Below the pieces are notes generated by a model. It had not been told where the DNA came from, made no database searches, and was given only the letters and a program-made list of their open reading frames with translations. Below are positions 26,072 to 34,724 of a stretch of DNA of 64,000 nt, one piece after another (position 1 is the stretch's first letter; every line of letters starts with the position of its first letter). This stretch comes from Aeromonas sp. FDAARGOS 1405 (GTDB lineage Bacteria; Pseudomonadota; Gammaproteobacteria; Enterobacterales; Aeromonadaceae): the NCBI RefSeq assembly GCF_019048265.1, contig NZ_CP077311.1, forward strand, positions 1,882,001 to 1,946,000. The letters are read 5' to 3'. The position numbers and the translations under genes are program-made.

Positions 26072-26090
26072 GCAAACGGAAATCGTTATC
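26072..26090. promoter_or_regulatory. Fur box upstream of fbpA
   Basis: The 19-mer GCAAACGGAAATCGTTATC matches the Fur consensus GATAATGATAATCATTATC at 13 positions. It lies 27 bases before the iron-binding protein gene, so iron repression of the fbp operon by Fur is likely. Confidence 0.7.
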
Positions 26091-26116
26091 ACTCTGTATA
26101 GCTAATCAAGGAATGG

Positions 26117-27127
26117 ATGATGAAAATGAAGATGTTGGCACTGGCTTTCTCTGCGTTGGCAGCTCAGTCGGCATTGGCGGCCGGGGAAGTGAATGTCTAC
26201 TCCAACCGGCAGGATGAGCTGATCAAGCCCATCATCCAGCAGTTCGAGAAGGAATCTGGCATCAAGGTGAACGTGGTGTTCGCCAAAGAGGGATTGAACG
26301 AGCGTCTGGAGCGGGAAGGCAAGCTCTCTCCGGCCGACCTGATGCTGACCGTCGATATCAGCCGTCTGACCGATCTGGTGGACAAGGGGCTGGTGCAGCC
26401 GGTGGATAGCAAGATCCTGCAGGAGAACATCCCCGCCATCTATCGTGATCCGGAGAATCGCTGGTTCGCCCTGACCACCCGGGTGCGCGCCATCTACTCC
26501 AGCAAGGATCGCCTCGGCAAGCTCGACACCATCAGCTACGAAGATCTGGCCAAGCCTGAATTCAAAGGAAAAATCTGCACCCGCAGCGGCAAGCATGAGT
26601 ACAATGTGGCGCTGGTCTCCTCCATGATTGCCCATCACGGCATGGCCGAGACCAAAACCTGGCTGGAAGGGGTCAAGGCCAACCTGGCGCGCAAGCCGCA
26701 GGGCAACGACCGGGATCAGGTCAAGGCGATCAAGGATGGTATCTGTGACGTGTCACTCGGCAACAGCTACTATCTGGGCGCCATGTTGAAAGATCCTGCT
26801 CAGAAGTCCTGGGCGGATGCGGTCTATATCAACTTCCCGAACCAGGCTGACCGCGGTGCCCACGTCAACGTGAGTGGCGTGGCCATGACCAAGTATGCCA
26901 AGAACAAGGCCGAGGCCCAGAAGCTGATGGAGTTTCTGGCCGGCGACACCGCCCAGCACATGTATGCGGACGTGAACGCCGAATATCCGGTCAAGGCCGG
27001 AGTCGAGCCTTCCGCCATGGTCAAGTCCTGGGGCAGTTTCAAGTCTGACCCACTACCGGTCAGCGATTACGCCAAGCACCGCAAGGACGCCTTGCAGTTG
27101 CTGGATGAAGTGAAGTTCGACTTGTAA
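26117..27127 (+). CDS. fbpA: Periplasmic Fe3+-binding protein FbpA
   Basis: 336 residues: signal peptide ending at ALA near 22, then EVNVYSNRQDELIKPII typical of the FbpA/FutA/HitA iron-binding class. The paired tyrosines Y218-Y219 in GNSYYLGAM are the ferric ligands of this class. It hands Fe3+ to the FbpBC transporter. First gene of the operon, just after a Fur box. A perfect hairpin without T-tract (27132-27150) separates it from fbpB, probably keeping binding-protein mRNA more abundant. Confidence 0.95.
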   Translation: MMKMKMLALAFSALAAQSALAAGEVNVYSNRQDELIKPIIQQFEKESGIKVNVVFAKEGLNERLEREGKLSPADLMLTVDISRLTDLVDKGLVQPVDSKILQENIPAIYRDPENRWFALTTRVRAIYSSKDRLGKLDTISYEDLAKPEFKGKICTRSGKHEYNVALVSSMIAHHGMAETKTWLEGVKANLARKPQGNDRDQVKAIKDGICDVSLGNSYYLGAMLKDPAQKSWADAVYINFPNQADRGAHVNVSGVAMTKYAKNKAEAQKLMEFLAGDTAQHMYADVNAEYPVKAGVEPSAMVKSWGSFKSDPLPVSDYAKHRKDALQLLDEVKFDL

Positions 27128-27131
27128 TCAG

Positions 27132-27150
27132 ATGGGGCCAACGGCCCCAT
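27132..27150. repeat. Intercistronic hairpin fbpA-fbpB
   Basis: Perfect 8-bp stem ATGGGGCC/GGCCCCAT with a three-base loop and no T-tract, lying 4 bases after fbpA. Likely a 3' end stabiliser for fbpA mRNA or partial attenuator. Confidence 0.6.
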
Positions 27151-27166
27151 CAACATCTGTGGTCTC

Positions 27167-28792
27167 ATGAAAAATTTTGGATGGATGACCGGCAGCTGGG
27201 CCATCGCCCTGCTGCTGGGTTTACCGGTTATAGCCCTGCTTTTCTCTGCCTTCTCGGCTGAGGGGGAGCTGTTTCGCCACCTCGCCGATACCGTGCTGCT
27301 CGATTATCTGGGCAATACCCTGGGGCTGGTGGTCGGCGTAGTATTGCTCAGCTTGCTGTTTGGCGTGCCTACCGCCTGGCTGGTGGCCATGTGTCAGGTA
27401 CCGGGGCGGCGCGCCCTGCAGTGGGCTTTGATGCTGCCAATGGCCATGCCCTCTTATATCGTCGCCTACGTCTATACCGACCTGCTCGACTACTCGGGCC
27501 CGCTACAAGCTGGGTTGCGAACACTCTTTGGCTGGAACAGTCCGGCCGATTACTGGTTTCCTGCCATTCGCTCCCTTGGTGGCGCAGCCTGGGTGCTGGC
27601 ACTGGTGCTGTTCCCCTATGTCTATTTGCTGACCCGCGCCTCCTTTCTGGAGCAGTCAGTCAGCCTCATTCATTCCAGCCGCCTGCTCGGCTGTACCCCG
27701 TGGCAGAGCTTTCGCCGCCTCAGTCTGCCGCTGGCGCGCCCGGCCATCATGGTGGCGGTGTCGTTGGTGGCGATGGAGACGTTGGCCGATTTCGCCACCG
27801 TCCACTTCTTTGCCATCAACACCCTGACCACGGCGGTCTACGACACCTGGCTCGGCTATGGCAGTCTGGCCACCGCGGCCAAACTCTCCTGCCTGATGTT
27901 GCTGGCAGTGGTGCTGTTGATCGCGCTGGAGCGCCGCTCTCGCAGTCGGCAGCAGGTGTTCCAGAAGTCCATGGGTCATGAGCAGCCGCTGCGCTATCCG
28001 CTCAAGGGGATGAGTCGCGCTCTGGCCGCTTTTTGGTGCTGGGGGCTGGTGCTGGCCGGTTTCGGCCTGCCGTTCGTCATCCTGCTCGATTACGGGGTGC
28101 GCTACTTCGAGTTGTCGTGGACGCCGGAGTTTGTCCGCTTCGCCGGCAACAGTCTGCTCATCTCGGCGTTGACCGCCCTGCTGGCGATGGGCATCGCCCT
28201 GCTGCTCGGCTTCTTCTGTCGTCTCGATGGCGGGATCAAGAGTCTGCTGCCCCTGCGCATCGCCGCCATGGGCTACGCCATGCCGGGTACCGTGCTCGCC
28301 ATCGGCGTGCTGGTGCCGCTCACCGCCCTCGACTTTGCCATCAACGATCTGGCCGAGTGGCTGGGGCGTCAGGGCCCGGGCCTGCTGCTGACCGGCACCA
28401 TCACCGCCATCGTGTTCGGTTATCTGGTACGCTTTGTGGCCATCGCCATCGGCTCGGTGGAGAGCAGTATGGGCAAGATCTCCCCCAGCCTCGACATGGC
28501 TGCCCGCTCTCTTGGGCAAGGGGATGGCGGCATGCTGCGCCGGGTCCATCTGCCGCTGGTGCGCCGTGGCCTGTTTGCCGGTGCCATGCTGGTGTTCATC
28601 GAATCCATGAAGGAGCTGCCCGCCGCCCTGCTGCTGCGGCCGTTCAACTTCGATACTCTGGCGACCCACGTCTATCAGTTCGTCTCGGACGAGATGCTGG
28701 AGCGCGGCGCGCTGGGGGCTATCGTCATTGTGCTGGTGGGACTGTTGCCGCTGATCTGGGTCAACCGCACTCTGGACAGTCCGGGCCACTGA
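27167..28792 (+). CDS. fbpB: Fe3+ ABC transporter permease FbpB
   Basis: 541 residues with about 12 membrane helices in two homologous halves, the FbpB/HitB type fused permease. Each half carries an EAA-like loop that contacts the ATPase (SSRLLGCTPWQSFRRLSLPLARPA and AARSLGQGDGGMLRRVHLPLVRRG). It forms the membrane channel for ferric iron brought by FbpA. The ATG at 27167 lies 39 bases after fbpA. Confidence 0.95.
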   Translation: MKNFGWMTGSWAIALLLGLPVIALLFSAFSAEGELFRHLADTVLLDYLGNTLGLVVGVVLLSLLFGVPTAWLVAMCQVPGRRALQWALMLPMAMPSYIVAYVYTDLLDYSGPLQAGLRTLFGWNSPADYWFPAIRSLGGAAWVLALVLFPYVYLLTRASFLEQSVSLIHSSRLLGCTPWQSFRRLSLPLARPAIMVAVSLVAMETLADFATVHFFAINTLTTAVYDTWLGYGSLATAAKLSCLMLLAVVLLIALERRSRSRQQVFQKSMGHEQPLRYPLKGMSRALAAFWCWGLVLAGFGLPFVILLDYGVRYFELSWTPEFVRFAGNSLLISALTALLAMGIALLLGFFCRLDGGIKSLLPLRIAAMGYAMPGTVLAIGVLVPLTALDFAINDLAEWLGRQGPGLLLTGTITAIVFGYLVRFVAIAIGSVESSMGKISPSLDMAARSLGQGDGGMLRRVHLPLVRRGLFAGAMLVFIESMKELPAALLLRPFNFDTLATHVYQFVSDEMLERGALGAIVIVLVGLLPLIWVNRTLDSPGH

Positions 28793-28874
28793 GTCGCCAC
28801 GTCGGTCAATGAAATTGCATGCGGTGTGCTGAACCAAAAGGCTGCGCGCCGCCAGAAACGAGAGGAAGTCAGCC

Positions 28875-29909
28875 TTGTCCTGTTTGCAGGTTGAAAATGT
28901 CAGCTGCCGTTACAACGGCCGCAATGTGCTGGAACAGCTCTCCCTGACGGTGGCAGACAACGAGATCGTCTGCCTGCTGGGAGCCAGTGGCTGCGGCAAA
29001 ACCACGCTGCTCAAGGCCATCGCAGGGCTGCTGCCGTTGGCAGAGGGCTCGATTCGCCTCGGCGATACCCTGCTCGACGGGCCGGGTGCCAGCGTGCCGC
29101 CCGAGGCGCGCAATATCGGGATGATCTTTCAGGATTACGCCCTCTTCCCCCACCTGACGGTAGCTGACAACGTCGGCTTTGGCCTGACCAAACTCGATCG
29201 CCGCGCCCGCCAGCAGCAGGTGGACGAGGCGCTGGCGCTGGTCAATCTGCAGGGGCTGGGGGATCGTTATCCACACCAGCTCTCCGGTGGCCAGCAGCAG
29301 CGGGTGGCCATCGCCCGGGCGCTGGTGTGCAAGCCGCGGCTGATGCTGCTGGATGAACCTTTTTCCAACATCGATACCCAGGTGCGGATGAAGTTGATCC
29401 TCGAGATCCGCGCCCTACTCAAGCAGCAGGGGATCGGCGCCATCTTCGTCAGCCATAGCAAGGAGGAGGCGTTCGCCTTCGCCGATCGGCTGGCGCTGTT
29501 TCGCGCCGGTCACATCGAGCAGGTGGGCCAGCCGGAGCAGCTCTATCGCCGCCCGCAAAACTGCTTCGTGGCGGAGTTTCTCGGCGGGGTCAACTATCTG
29601 GCCGCCGAGGTGGTGGACAGCCACTGCGTGCGGACGGCGCTCGGGGTCATCTGTGGCAGTGAGCCTCATGGCCGCGCAGTGGGTGAGCAGTTGCAGCTGA
29701 TGCTCAGACCTCAGCAACTGCTGCTGGAGAGCGCCGCAGATGGCGAGCTTAAGGTGGTGGAGCAGCAGTTCCTCGGTCACCACTGCCGGGTGCTGTTCGA
29801 GTGTGGCGATCTGCAACTGGAGGCGAGCATTGGCGAGCCCCTTGATGGGATGCGGGCACGGATCAAGGTTGCCCCCCATGGGCTGGTGTTGTTTGACCCT
29901 TTGCCCTGA
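28875..29909 (+). CDS. fbpC: Fe3+ ABC transporter ATPase FbpC
   Basis: 344-residue ATPase: Walker A GASGCGKTT, Q-loop FQDYALFPH, signature LSGGQQQRVAIARAL, Walker B LMLLDEPFS and switch histidine SHSKEEA, with a C-terminal regulatory domain. It starts with TTG at 28875, preceded by GAGAGGAAG; there is no in-frame ATG near the family start. It lies 82 bases after fbpB, a somewhat long gap for an operon, but a promoter is not evident. Confidence 0.94.
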   Translation: MSCLQVENVSCRYNGRNVLEQLSLTVADNEIVCLLGASGCGKTTLLKAIAGLLPLAEGSIRLGDTLLDGPGASVPPEARNIGMIFQDYALFPHLTVADNVGFGLTKLDRRARQQQVDEALALVNLQGLGDRYPHQLSGGQQQRVAIARALVCKPRLMLLDEPFSNIDTQVRMKLILEIRALLKQQGIGAIFVSHSKEEAFAFADRLALFRAGHIEQVGQPEQLYRRPQNCFVAEFLGGVNYLAAEVVDSHCVRTALGVICGSEPHGRAVGEQLQLMLRPQQLLLESAADGELKVVEQQFLGHHCRVLFECGDLQLEASIGEPLDGMRARIKVAPHGLVLFDPLP

Positions 29910-29955
29910 ACGCGTGATATCGTCGTGAAATCAAAGAACTGGATCCACTCTGGTT

Positions 29956-29961
29956 TATAAT
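29956..29961 (+). promoter_or_regulatory. Probable -10 element of the DyP peroxidase gene
   Basis: Perfect TATAAT 52 bases before the ATG; the -35 is poor. It suggests the peroxidase can be transcribed separately from fbpABC. Confidence 0.4.
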
Positions 29962-30012
29962 CGCGCAACGCAAATAGCCCGTAACGCTAACGCCTACTCA
30001 GGGGAGAGATAT

Positions 30013-30918
30013 ATGAAAGCCCAAGCCGGGATCTGCGCAGAGCCGAATCTGCACGCCCTCTATCTGATGTTCAATCGTACCGGCGATGCCGCCGAACTGG
30101 TCGGCCGTCTGGCCAAACTGCCCGCCTTGTGGCAGGCGGTCGCCGCCGATTTCCCCGATGCCGGTTTCAGCGGTCTGGTTGCCGTTGGCGCCGATGCCTG
30201 GGATGGTCTCTACCCTGCCGCCCGTCCGCCCCAGTTCCGCAGCTTTATGGCGCAATCCGCCAACGGTCAGGAAGCCCCCAACACCCCGTTTGATCTCTTT
30301 ATTCAGCTGCGTGCCGAGCGGGTGGATGTGCTGCACCACGCCGGTCACCGCGTGATGGCGCTGCTGGCCGGGCTGGTCGAGCTGGCCGAAGAGGTGCGCG
30401 GTTTCCGCAACCTGGATTTCCGTGACCTGACCGGTTTCGTTGATGGCACCGAGAACCCGCAGGATGAACACCGTGCCGAAGTGGCGCTGCTGGCCGATGG
30501 CGAGTTTGCCGGTGGCTCCTACATTCATGTCCAGCGCTGGGTCCACGCCATGAGCGACTGGGAGAAGCTGGCGCAAAAAGAGCAGGAAGACATTATCGGT
30601 CGCACCAAGCCCGACAACATCGAGTATGAGTCTGCCGCCAAGCCGTTGACCGCCCACATCAAGCGGGTCAACCTCAAGACGCCGAAAGGGGAGTCCATGG
30701 AGATCCTGCGCCAGAGCATGCCCTGGGGCACCATGACCGAGCAGGGGCTCTACTTCATCTCCTGCTGCCGCACTCCGCAGCACTTCAACGCCATGTTGGC
30801 CAGCATGTACAAGGGGGAGGGCAGCCACTTCGACCACCTGCTGCGCTTCACCAAGGCGGTGACCGGCGCCGCTTTCTTCGCCCCATCGGAAGGTTTTCTG
30901 ATGGCGCAGGGCAAATAA
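30013..30918 (+). CDS. DyP-type heme peroxidase (YfeX-like)
   Basis: 301-residue cytosolic dye-decolorising peroxidase. The distal motif GFVDGTENP (GxxDG) contains the catalytic aspartate, the proximal heme ligand is the histidine in AHIKRVN near 219, and the distal arginine is in EILRQSMPWG. No twin-arginine signal, which fits the YfeX class. Its site next to the Fur-box-controlled ferric transporter suggests a link between iron and heme or peroxide handling, but this is only context. Confidence 0.93.
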   Translation: MKAQAGICAEPNLHALYLMFNRTGDAAELVGRLAKLPALWQAVAADFPDAGFSGLVAVGADAWDGLYPAARPPQFRSFMAQSANGQEAPNTPFDLFIQLRAERVDVLHHAGHRVMALLAGLVELAEEVRGFRNLDFRDLTGFVDGTENPQDEHRAEVALLADGEFAGGSYIHVQRWVHAMSDWEKLAQKEQEDIIGRTKPDNIEYESAAKPLTAHIKRVNLKTPKGESMEILRQSMPWGTMTEQGLYFISCCRTPQHFNAMLASMYKGEGSHFDHLLRFTKAVTGAAFFAPSEGFLMAQGK

Positions 30919-30944
30919 GCCCGCCTGACGAAGCTGCAGAAAAC

Positions 30945-30973
30945 AAAAATCCCGGCCTTGGCCGGGATTTTTC
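30945..30973. terminator. Bidirectional terminator between the DyP gene and argR
   Basis: Stem ATCCCGGC/GCCGGGAT with a CTTG loop between A5 and T5 tracts. Confidence 0.85.
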
Positions 30974-31008
30974 GTTCTGGCGTGACCGCGATGACGCGGT
31001 AGCGGCCA

Positions 31009-31479
31009 TTACGGCGTCTGTTCGAACAGCTCGAGGGCGGAGAGGTAGAGCTCTTCGATATCGGTATCGCTGGTCGGGGTGATGAAGATGGTGTCATCAC
31101 CGGCGATGGTGCCGAGGATCCCCTCTGCCTTGCCGAGGGAGTCGAGCAGGCGGGCGATCAGCTGGGCTGCGCCCGGGCTGGTGTGGATCACCACCAGTGC
31201 GCCGTTGTGATCGACGTCCAGCACCAGATTCTTGAGCGGGCTGGAGGTGGTGGGCACGCCCAGTTCCACTGGCAGGCAGTAGACCATCTCCATCTTGGCA
31301 TTGCGAGTGCGAACGGCGCCGAAGCGGCTCAGCATGCGCGATACCTTGGACTGGTTGATGTTCTCGAAGCCCAGCTCTTGCAGGGCGGTGACGATTTCTG
31401 CCTGGGAGCCAAAGCGCTCTTCTTTCAGCAAGGCTTTAAAGGCCTTGGCCAGTTTTTCTTGCTTGTCGTTGTGTTTCAT
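31009..31479 (-). CDS. argR: Arginine repressor ArgR
   Basis: 156-residue hexameric repressor/activator that uses L-arginine as co-repressor. N-terminal winged helix ([46 protein letters not shown]) and C-terminal arginine-binding domain ([24 protein letters not shown], with GTIAGDDT). ATG at 31479 agrees with the family start; the longer frame is not conserved. It is divergent from the arginine transport operon and the shared gap contains ARG boxes, so it probably controls both itself and artPJQM. Confidence 0.97.
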   Translation of the reverse strand: MKHNDKQEKLAKAFKALLKEERFGSQAEIVTALQELGFENINQSKVSRMLSRFGAVRTRNAKMEMVYCLPVELGVPTTSSPLKNLVLDVDHNGALVVIHTSPGAAQLIARLLDSLGKAEGILGTIAGDDTIFITPTSDTDIEELYLSALELFEQTP

Positions 31480-31593
31480 CTTGGTCTCACGAATGAGGAG
31501 GTGTGGCGGCCTGTGCGATACAGGCGGCAGATACGAACAGCGGGGCCATTTTGCATTCATATGCCGTTTTTTGCAAGGAAGCGGCGCTTGTTC

Positions 31594-31607
31594 TGCATAT
31601 TGATTCA
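31594..31607. promoter_or_regulatory. ARG box 1 (ArgR operator)
   Basis: TGCATATTGATTCA matches TGAAT-N4-ATTCA at 9 of 10 defined positions. It lies in the argR-artP gap. A weaker match, TGCATTCATATGCC, is at 31552-31565. Confidence 0.7.
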
Positions 31608-31656
31608 AAAATGGCTTGCATCAACCTTTATTAGGGATAGAATCGGGATGAAATTT

Positions 31657-31670
31657 TGAAAACTTATTCA
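31657..31670. promoter_or_regulatory. ARG box 2 (ArgR operator)
   Basis: TGAAAACTTATTCA matches the consensus at 9 of 10 positions and ends 10 bases before the artP start. It is 63 bp (three times 21) from ARG box 1, so both may face the same side of the helix. Confidence 0.7.
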
Positions 31671-31680
31671 ATTGGGTTGT

Positions 31681-32421
31681 ATGGGTATTGAATTAATAGG
31701 TATCGAGAAGTCCTGGCACAAGGTGCCGGTTCTGCAACAGGTCAGCTTTCGGACATCCCCCGGTGAAACCTTGGTGTTGCTGGGCCCGAGCGGTGCTGGC
31801 AAGAGTTCCCTGCTACGGATGATGAACCTGCTGGATACCCCGGATGCGGGTGTTCTGCGGATTGGCGAAAGTGAATTTTCTTTCCCGAACTCCCTCTCTG
31901 CCGCCGAATTCAACCGCCAGTCCCAACTGCTGCGTCGCAAGGTGGGTATGGTGTTCCAGCAGTACAATCTCTGGCCACATCTCACTGTGATGGAGAATCT
32001 GATTGAAGCGCCGGTCAAGGTGCTCGGCATGAGCAAGGAGGCCGCCATCGAGAAGGGGGCCTACCTGCTGGCCCAGCTGCAACTGGCCGACAAGCGCGAT
32101 GCCTGGCCTGCCCGTCTCTCTGGCGGCCAGCAGCAGCGGGTGGCCATTGCCCGTACCCTGATGATGGACCCGGAAGTGCTGCTGTTTGACGAGCCGACTG
32201 CTGCCCTCGATCCCGAGATCACCAAGGAGGTGGCCGAGATCATCCGTAACCTGAGCCAGACCGGCATTACCCAAGTGGTGGTGACCCACGAGGTCGACTT
32301 TGCCCGCAAGGTAGCCAGCCAGGTGATTTATCTGGAGAAGGGGCGGATCATAGAATCCGGCACCGCTGCCATTTTCCAATCCCCGCAAACCAGCCGGTTT
32401 GCCGAATTCTTGATGCATTGA
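31681..32421 (+). CDS. artP: Arginine ABC transporter ATPase ArtP
   Basis: 246-residue ATPase of the arginine uptake system: Walker A GPSGAGKSS, Q-loop FQQYNLWPH, signature LSGGQQQRVAIARTL, Walker B VLLFDEPTAALDPE and switch THEVDFA. Close to E. coli ArtP over its length (ETLVLLGPSGAGKSSLLR). The ATG at 31681 matches the E. coli start (MGIELIGI); a TTG nine bases upstream is in frame but less likely. First gene of artP-J-Q-M. Confidence 0.95.
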   Translation: MGIELIGIEKSWHKVPVLQQVSFRTSPGETLVLLGPSGAGKSSLLRMMNLLDTPDAGVLRIGESEFSFPNSLSAAEFNRQSQLLRRKVGMVFQQYNLWPHLTVMENLIEAPVKVLGMSKEAAIEKGAYLLAQLQLADKRDAWPARLSGGQQQRVAIARTLMMDPEVLLFDEPTAALDPEITKEVAEIIRNLSQTGITQVVVTHEVDFARKVASQVIYLEKGRIIESGTAAIFQSPQTSRFAEFLMH

Positions 32422-32445
32422 TATTGAATCGATAAGGAAGCTGTC

Positions 32446-33183
32446 ATGAAAAAGAGTCTGTTGTTGGTTGCTGCCATGGGCCTGTTGAGTACCTCCGCCA
32501 TGGCCAAAGAGATCAAGTTCGCCACCGAGGCCACCTACGCGCCGTTCGAATACCTGGATGACAAGAACGAGTTTCAGGGTTTTGACATCGATCTGGCCCG
32601 CGCCATCTGCGAGCAGGCCAAGCTGGAGTGCAGCTTCCACAACCAGGCCTTTGACAGCCTGATCCCTAGCCTGAAATTCCGTCGCTACGATGCCGCCATC
32701 GCCGCCATGGACGTGACCCCGGAGCGGGCCGCGCAGGTCGACTTCTCCGACATCTACTACGAGAACTCGGCAGTATTCGTCGCCAAGAAAGGTGCCTTCA
32801 AGGGGCCGGAAGAGATGGTCGACAAGACAGTCGGTGTGCAGAACGGTACCTCTCACCAGTCCTATCTGGTGGATAACTGGGTGAGCAAGGGCCTGCTGAC
32901 CGTGCCGTACGCCAGCTACCAGAGCGCCTTCCTCGACATGATGAATGGCCGTACCGACGGTGTCTTTGCCGATACCGCCGTTGCTGCCGATTGGCTGAAG
33001 CAGCACAAGGAGTATGCGGTGGTGGGTGCGCCGGTGACGGATGCCAAGTACTTCGGTACCGGCTTTGGCATCGCGGTCGCCAAGGGCAATCAGGAGCTGC
33101 TGACCCAGCTGAACAAGGGGCTGGCCGAGATCAAGGCCAACGGCACCTATCAGAAAATCTTCGACAAATACTTCGCGCAGTAA
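32446..33183 (+). CDS. artJ: Arginine-binding periplasmic protein ArtJ/ArtI
   Basis: 245 residues: signal peptide ending at AMA near 20, then KEIKFATEATYAPFEYLDDKNEFQGFDIDLARAICEQAKLECSF, the standard start of family 3 amino-acid-binding proteins of the arginine type. It is the only binding-protein gene in this operon, unlike the separate artI and artJ genes of E. coli, so ArtI or ArtJ cannot be distinguished. Confidence 0.93.
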   Translation: MKKSLLLVAAMGLLSTSAMAKEIKFATEATYAPFEYLDDKNEFQGFDIDLARAICEQAKLECSFHNQAFDSLIPSLKFRRYDAAIAAMDVTPERAAQVDFSDIYYENSAVFVAKKGAFKGPEEMVDKTVGVQNGTSHQSYLVDNWVSKGLLTVPYASYQSAFLDMMNGRTDGVFADTAVAADWLKQHKEYAVVGAPVTDAKYFGTGFGIAVAKGNQELLTQLNKGLAEIKANGTYQKIFDKYFAQ

Positions 33184-33186
33184 GCC

Positions 33187-33837
33187 ATGTTGAGCCTGTT
33201 GTTGGATGCAGCCTGGATGACCCTCGGGCTGGCCCTAGCATCACTGGTCGGGGGCATGGTATTGGCACTGGCGTTCAGTGCCGCCGAGCTCAGCAAGCAG
33301 CGTGCATTGGTGTGGCCGGTGGCCACCCTGACCACGCTGATCCGTGGCCTGCCCGAGTTGCTGGTGGTGCTGTTCATCTACTTCGGCTCGACCCAGGTGC
33401 TGTTCCTCATCACAGGCGAGTATGTGGAGTTCAGTCCGTTCGCCTGTGGCGTGCTGGCGCTCTCCCTGCTGTTCGCCAGCTATGCGACCCAGACCCTGCG
33501 GGCGGCGCTCAATGCGGTGCCTTCAGGTCAACGGCTGGCGGCGCTGGCGTTGGGTTTGAGCAAGAGCCACATCTTCTTTCGCATCGTGTTGCCGCAGGCG
33601 TGGCGTCATGCCCTGCCGGGCCTCGGCAACCAGTGGTTGGTGTTGCTGAAAGATACCGCGCTGGTGTCGCTTATCGGGGTGAACGAGATGATGCGTCAGG
33701 CGCAGATGGCCTCGGCCAGTACCTATGAGCCTTTCACCTGGTATGCCGCCGCGGCCCTCATCTATCTGGCCATCAGTCTGGTGAGTGAATATGGCCTCGG
33801 GCTGGCTGCCCGCTACACCCGCCGCTACGGAGGTTAA
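33187..33837 (+). CDS. artQ: Arginine ABC transporter permease ArtQ
   Basis: 216-residue inner-membrane permease with about five helices and the HisMQ-type EAA loop ([32 protein letters not shown]). It pairs with ArtM. The start lies 3 bases after the binding-protein stop. Confidence 0.95.
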   Translation: MLSLLLDAAWMTLGLALASLVGGMVLALAFSAAELSKQRALVWPVATLTTLIRGLPELLVVLFIYFGSTQVLFLITGEYVEFSPFACGVLALSLLFASYATQTLRAALNAVPSGQRLAALALGLSKSHIFFRIVLPQAWRHALPGLGNQWLVLLKDTALVSLIGVNEMMRQAQMASASTYEPFTWYAAAALIYLAISLVSEYGLGLAARYTRRYGG

Positions 33838-33840
33838 CTG

Positions 33841-34503
33841 ATGCAAGAGTATCTCGTTACGTTGCTGGGCGGTCTTGTCACCACGCTGGAGCTGACCCTG
33901 TTCAGCCTGCTGCTGGGGATTGTGCTGGCGGCCCTGATGACCTGGGTGCTGGAGCTGCGCCTGCCGGTAGCGACCCAGCTGGTGCAACTGTGGGTGCTGC
34001 TCTTTACCGGCACGCCGCTGCTCATTCAGATCTTCCTGATTTACTACGGGCCGGGCCAGTTCGAGTGGCTGAAAGCCAGCCCGCTCTGGCCGCTGCTCAA
34101 GCAGCCCTGGTTCTGCGCCGTGCTGGCGCTGGGTCTCAACACGGCGGCTTACTCTACCCGGTTGTTCAAGGGGGCGCTCGATGCCATCCCGGCTGGTGAG
34201 GTGGAGGCGTGTCGTGCGCTTGGCTTTAATGGCCGCCAGACCTTGTGGATGAAGGTGCGTCATGCTGCCCGTCATCTGGTGCCTGCCTACTCCAACGAGG
34301 TGATCCTGGTGCTCAAGGGGAGCTCCCTCGCCAGTACCATCACCATCATGGACATCATGGGGCTGGCGCAGGGGCTGAATGCCCAGACCTACGATACCCT
34401 GGCTGTGTTCGGGGTGGCTGGCGGGCTTTATCTGGCGATGAACGGATTGTTAACAATTGGTTTTCGCTGGTGTGAAAAACGGGCGCTGGCATTCCAATCC
34501 TGA
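33841..34503 (+). CDS. artM: Arginine ABC transporter permease ArtM
   Basis: 220-residue permease partner of ArtQ. LFTGTPLLIQIFLIYYGPGQF and EACRALGFNGRQTLWMKVRHAARHLVPAYSNE are ArtM-like. It begins 3 bases after artQ and ends the operon; a moderate hairpin follows. Confidence 0.95.
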   Translation: MQEYLVTLLGGLVTTLELTLFSLLLGIVLAALMTWVLELRLPVATQLVQLWVLLFTGTPLLIQIFLIYYGPGQFEWLKASPLWPLLKQPWFCAVLALGLNTAAYSTRLFKGALDAIPAGEVEACRALGFNGRQTLWMKVRHAARHLVPAYSNEVILVLKGSSLASTITIMDIMGLAQGLNAQTYDTLAVFGVAGGLYLAMNGLLTIGFRWCEKRALAFQS

Positions 34504-34531
34504 GACCTTCAAATCTACCTCTTTATGGTAA

Positions 34532-34572
34532 GGGGAAGTGCAGAAAAACTGTGCTTCTCCTCCAACTTTTTG
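34532..34572 (+). terminator. Probable terminator after artM
   Basis: Stem GGGGAAGTGCAG/CTGTGCTTCTCC (two non-pairs) with an A5 loop, followed after seven bases by TTTTT. Weak but well placed. A 12-base motif CTCCAA(C)TTTTTG then repeats at 34580-34591. Confidence 0.45.
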
Positions 34573-34724
34573 TATTTCCCTCCAATTTTTGCTCCCGCAT
34601 GTTTCGTGGCTCACAGAACCCGTGACTGCAACTGTTATCAGATTGTTTTTTATGGGGGGATCCATTAAGGTTGGGCGCACAACAACAAACAACCTTAAAC
34701 CTACGCTTAAACATGGAGTTGATC

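Noticed and set aside
34558..34592. Short direct repeat CTCCAA(C)TTTTTG before mdh
   Set aside because: Two copies 20 bases apart are too short and T-rich to distinguish from chance; noted only with the artM terminator.
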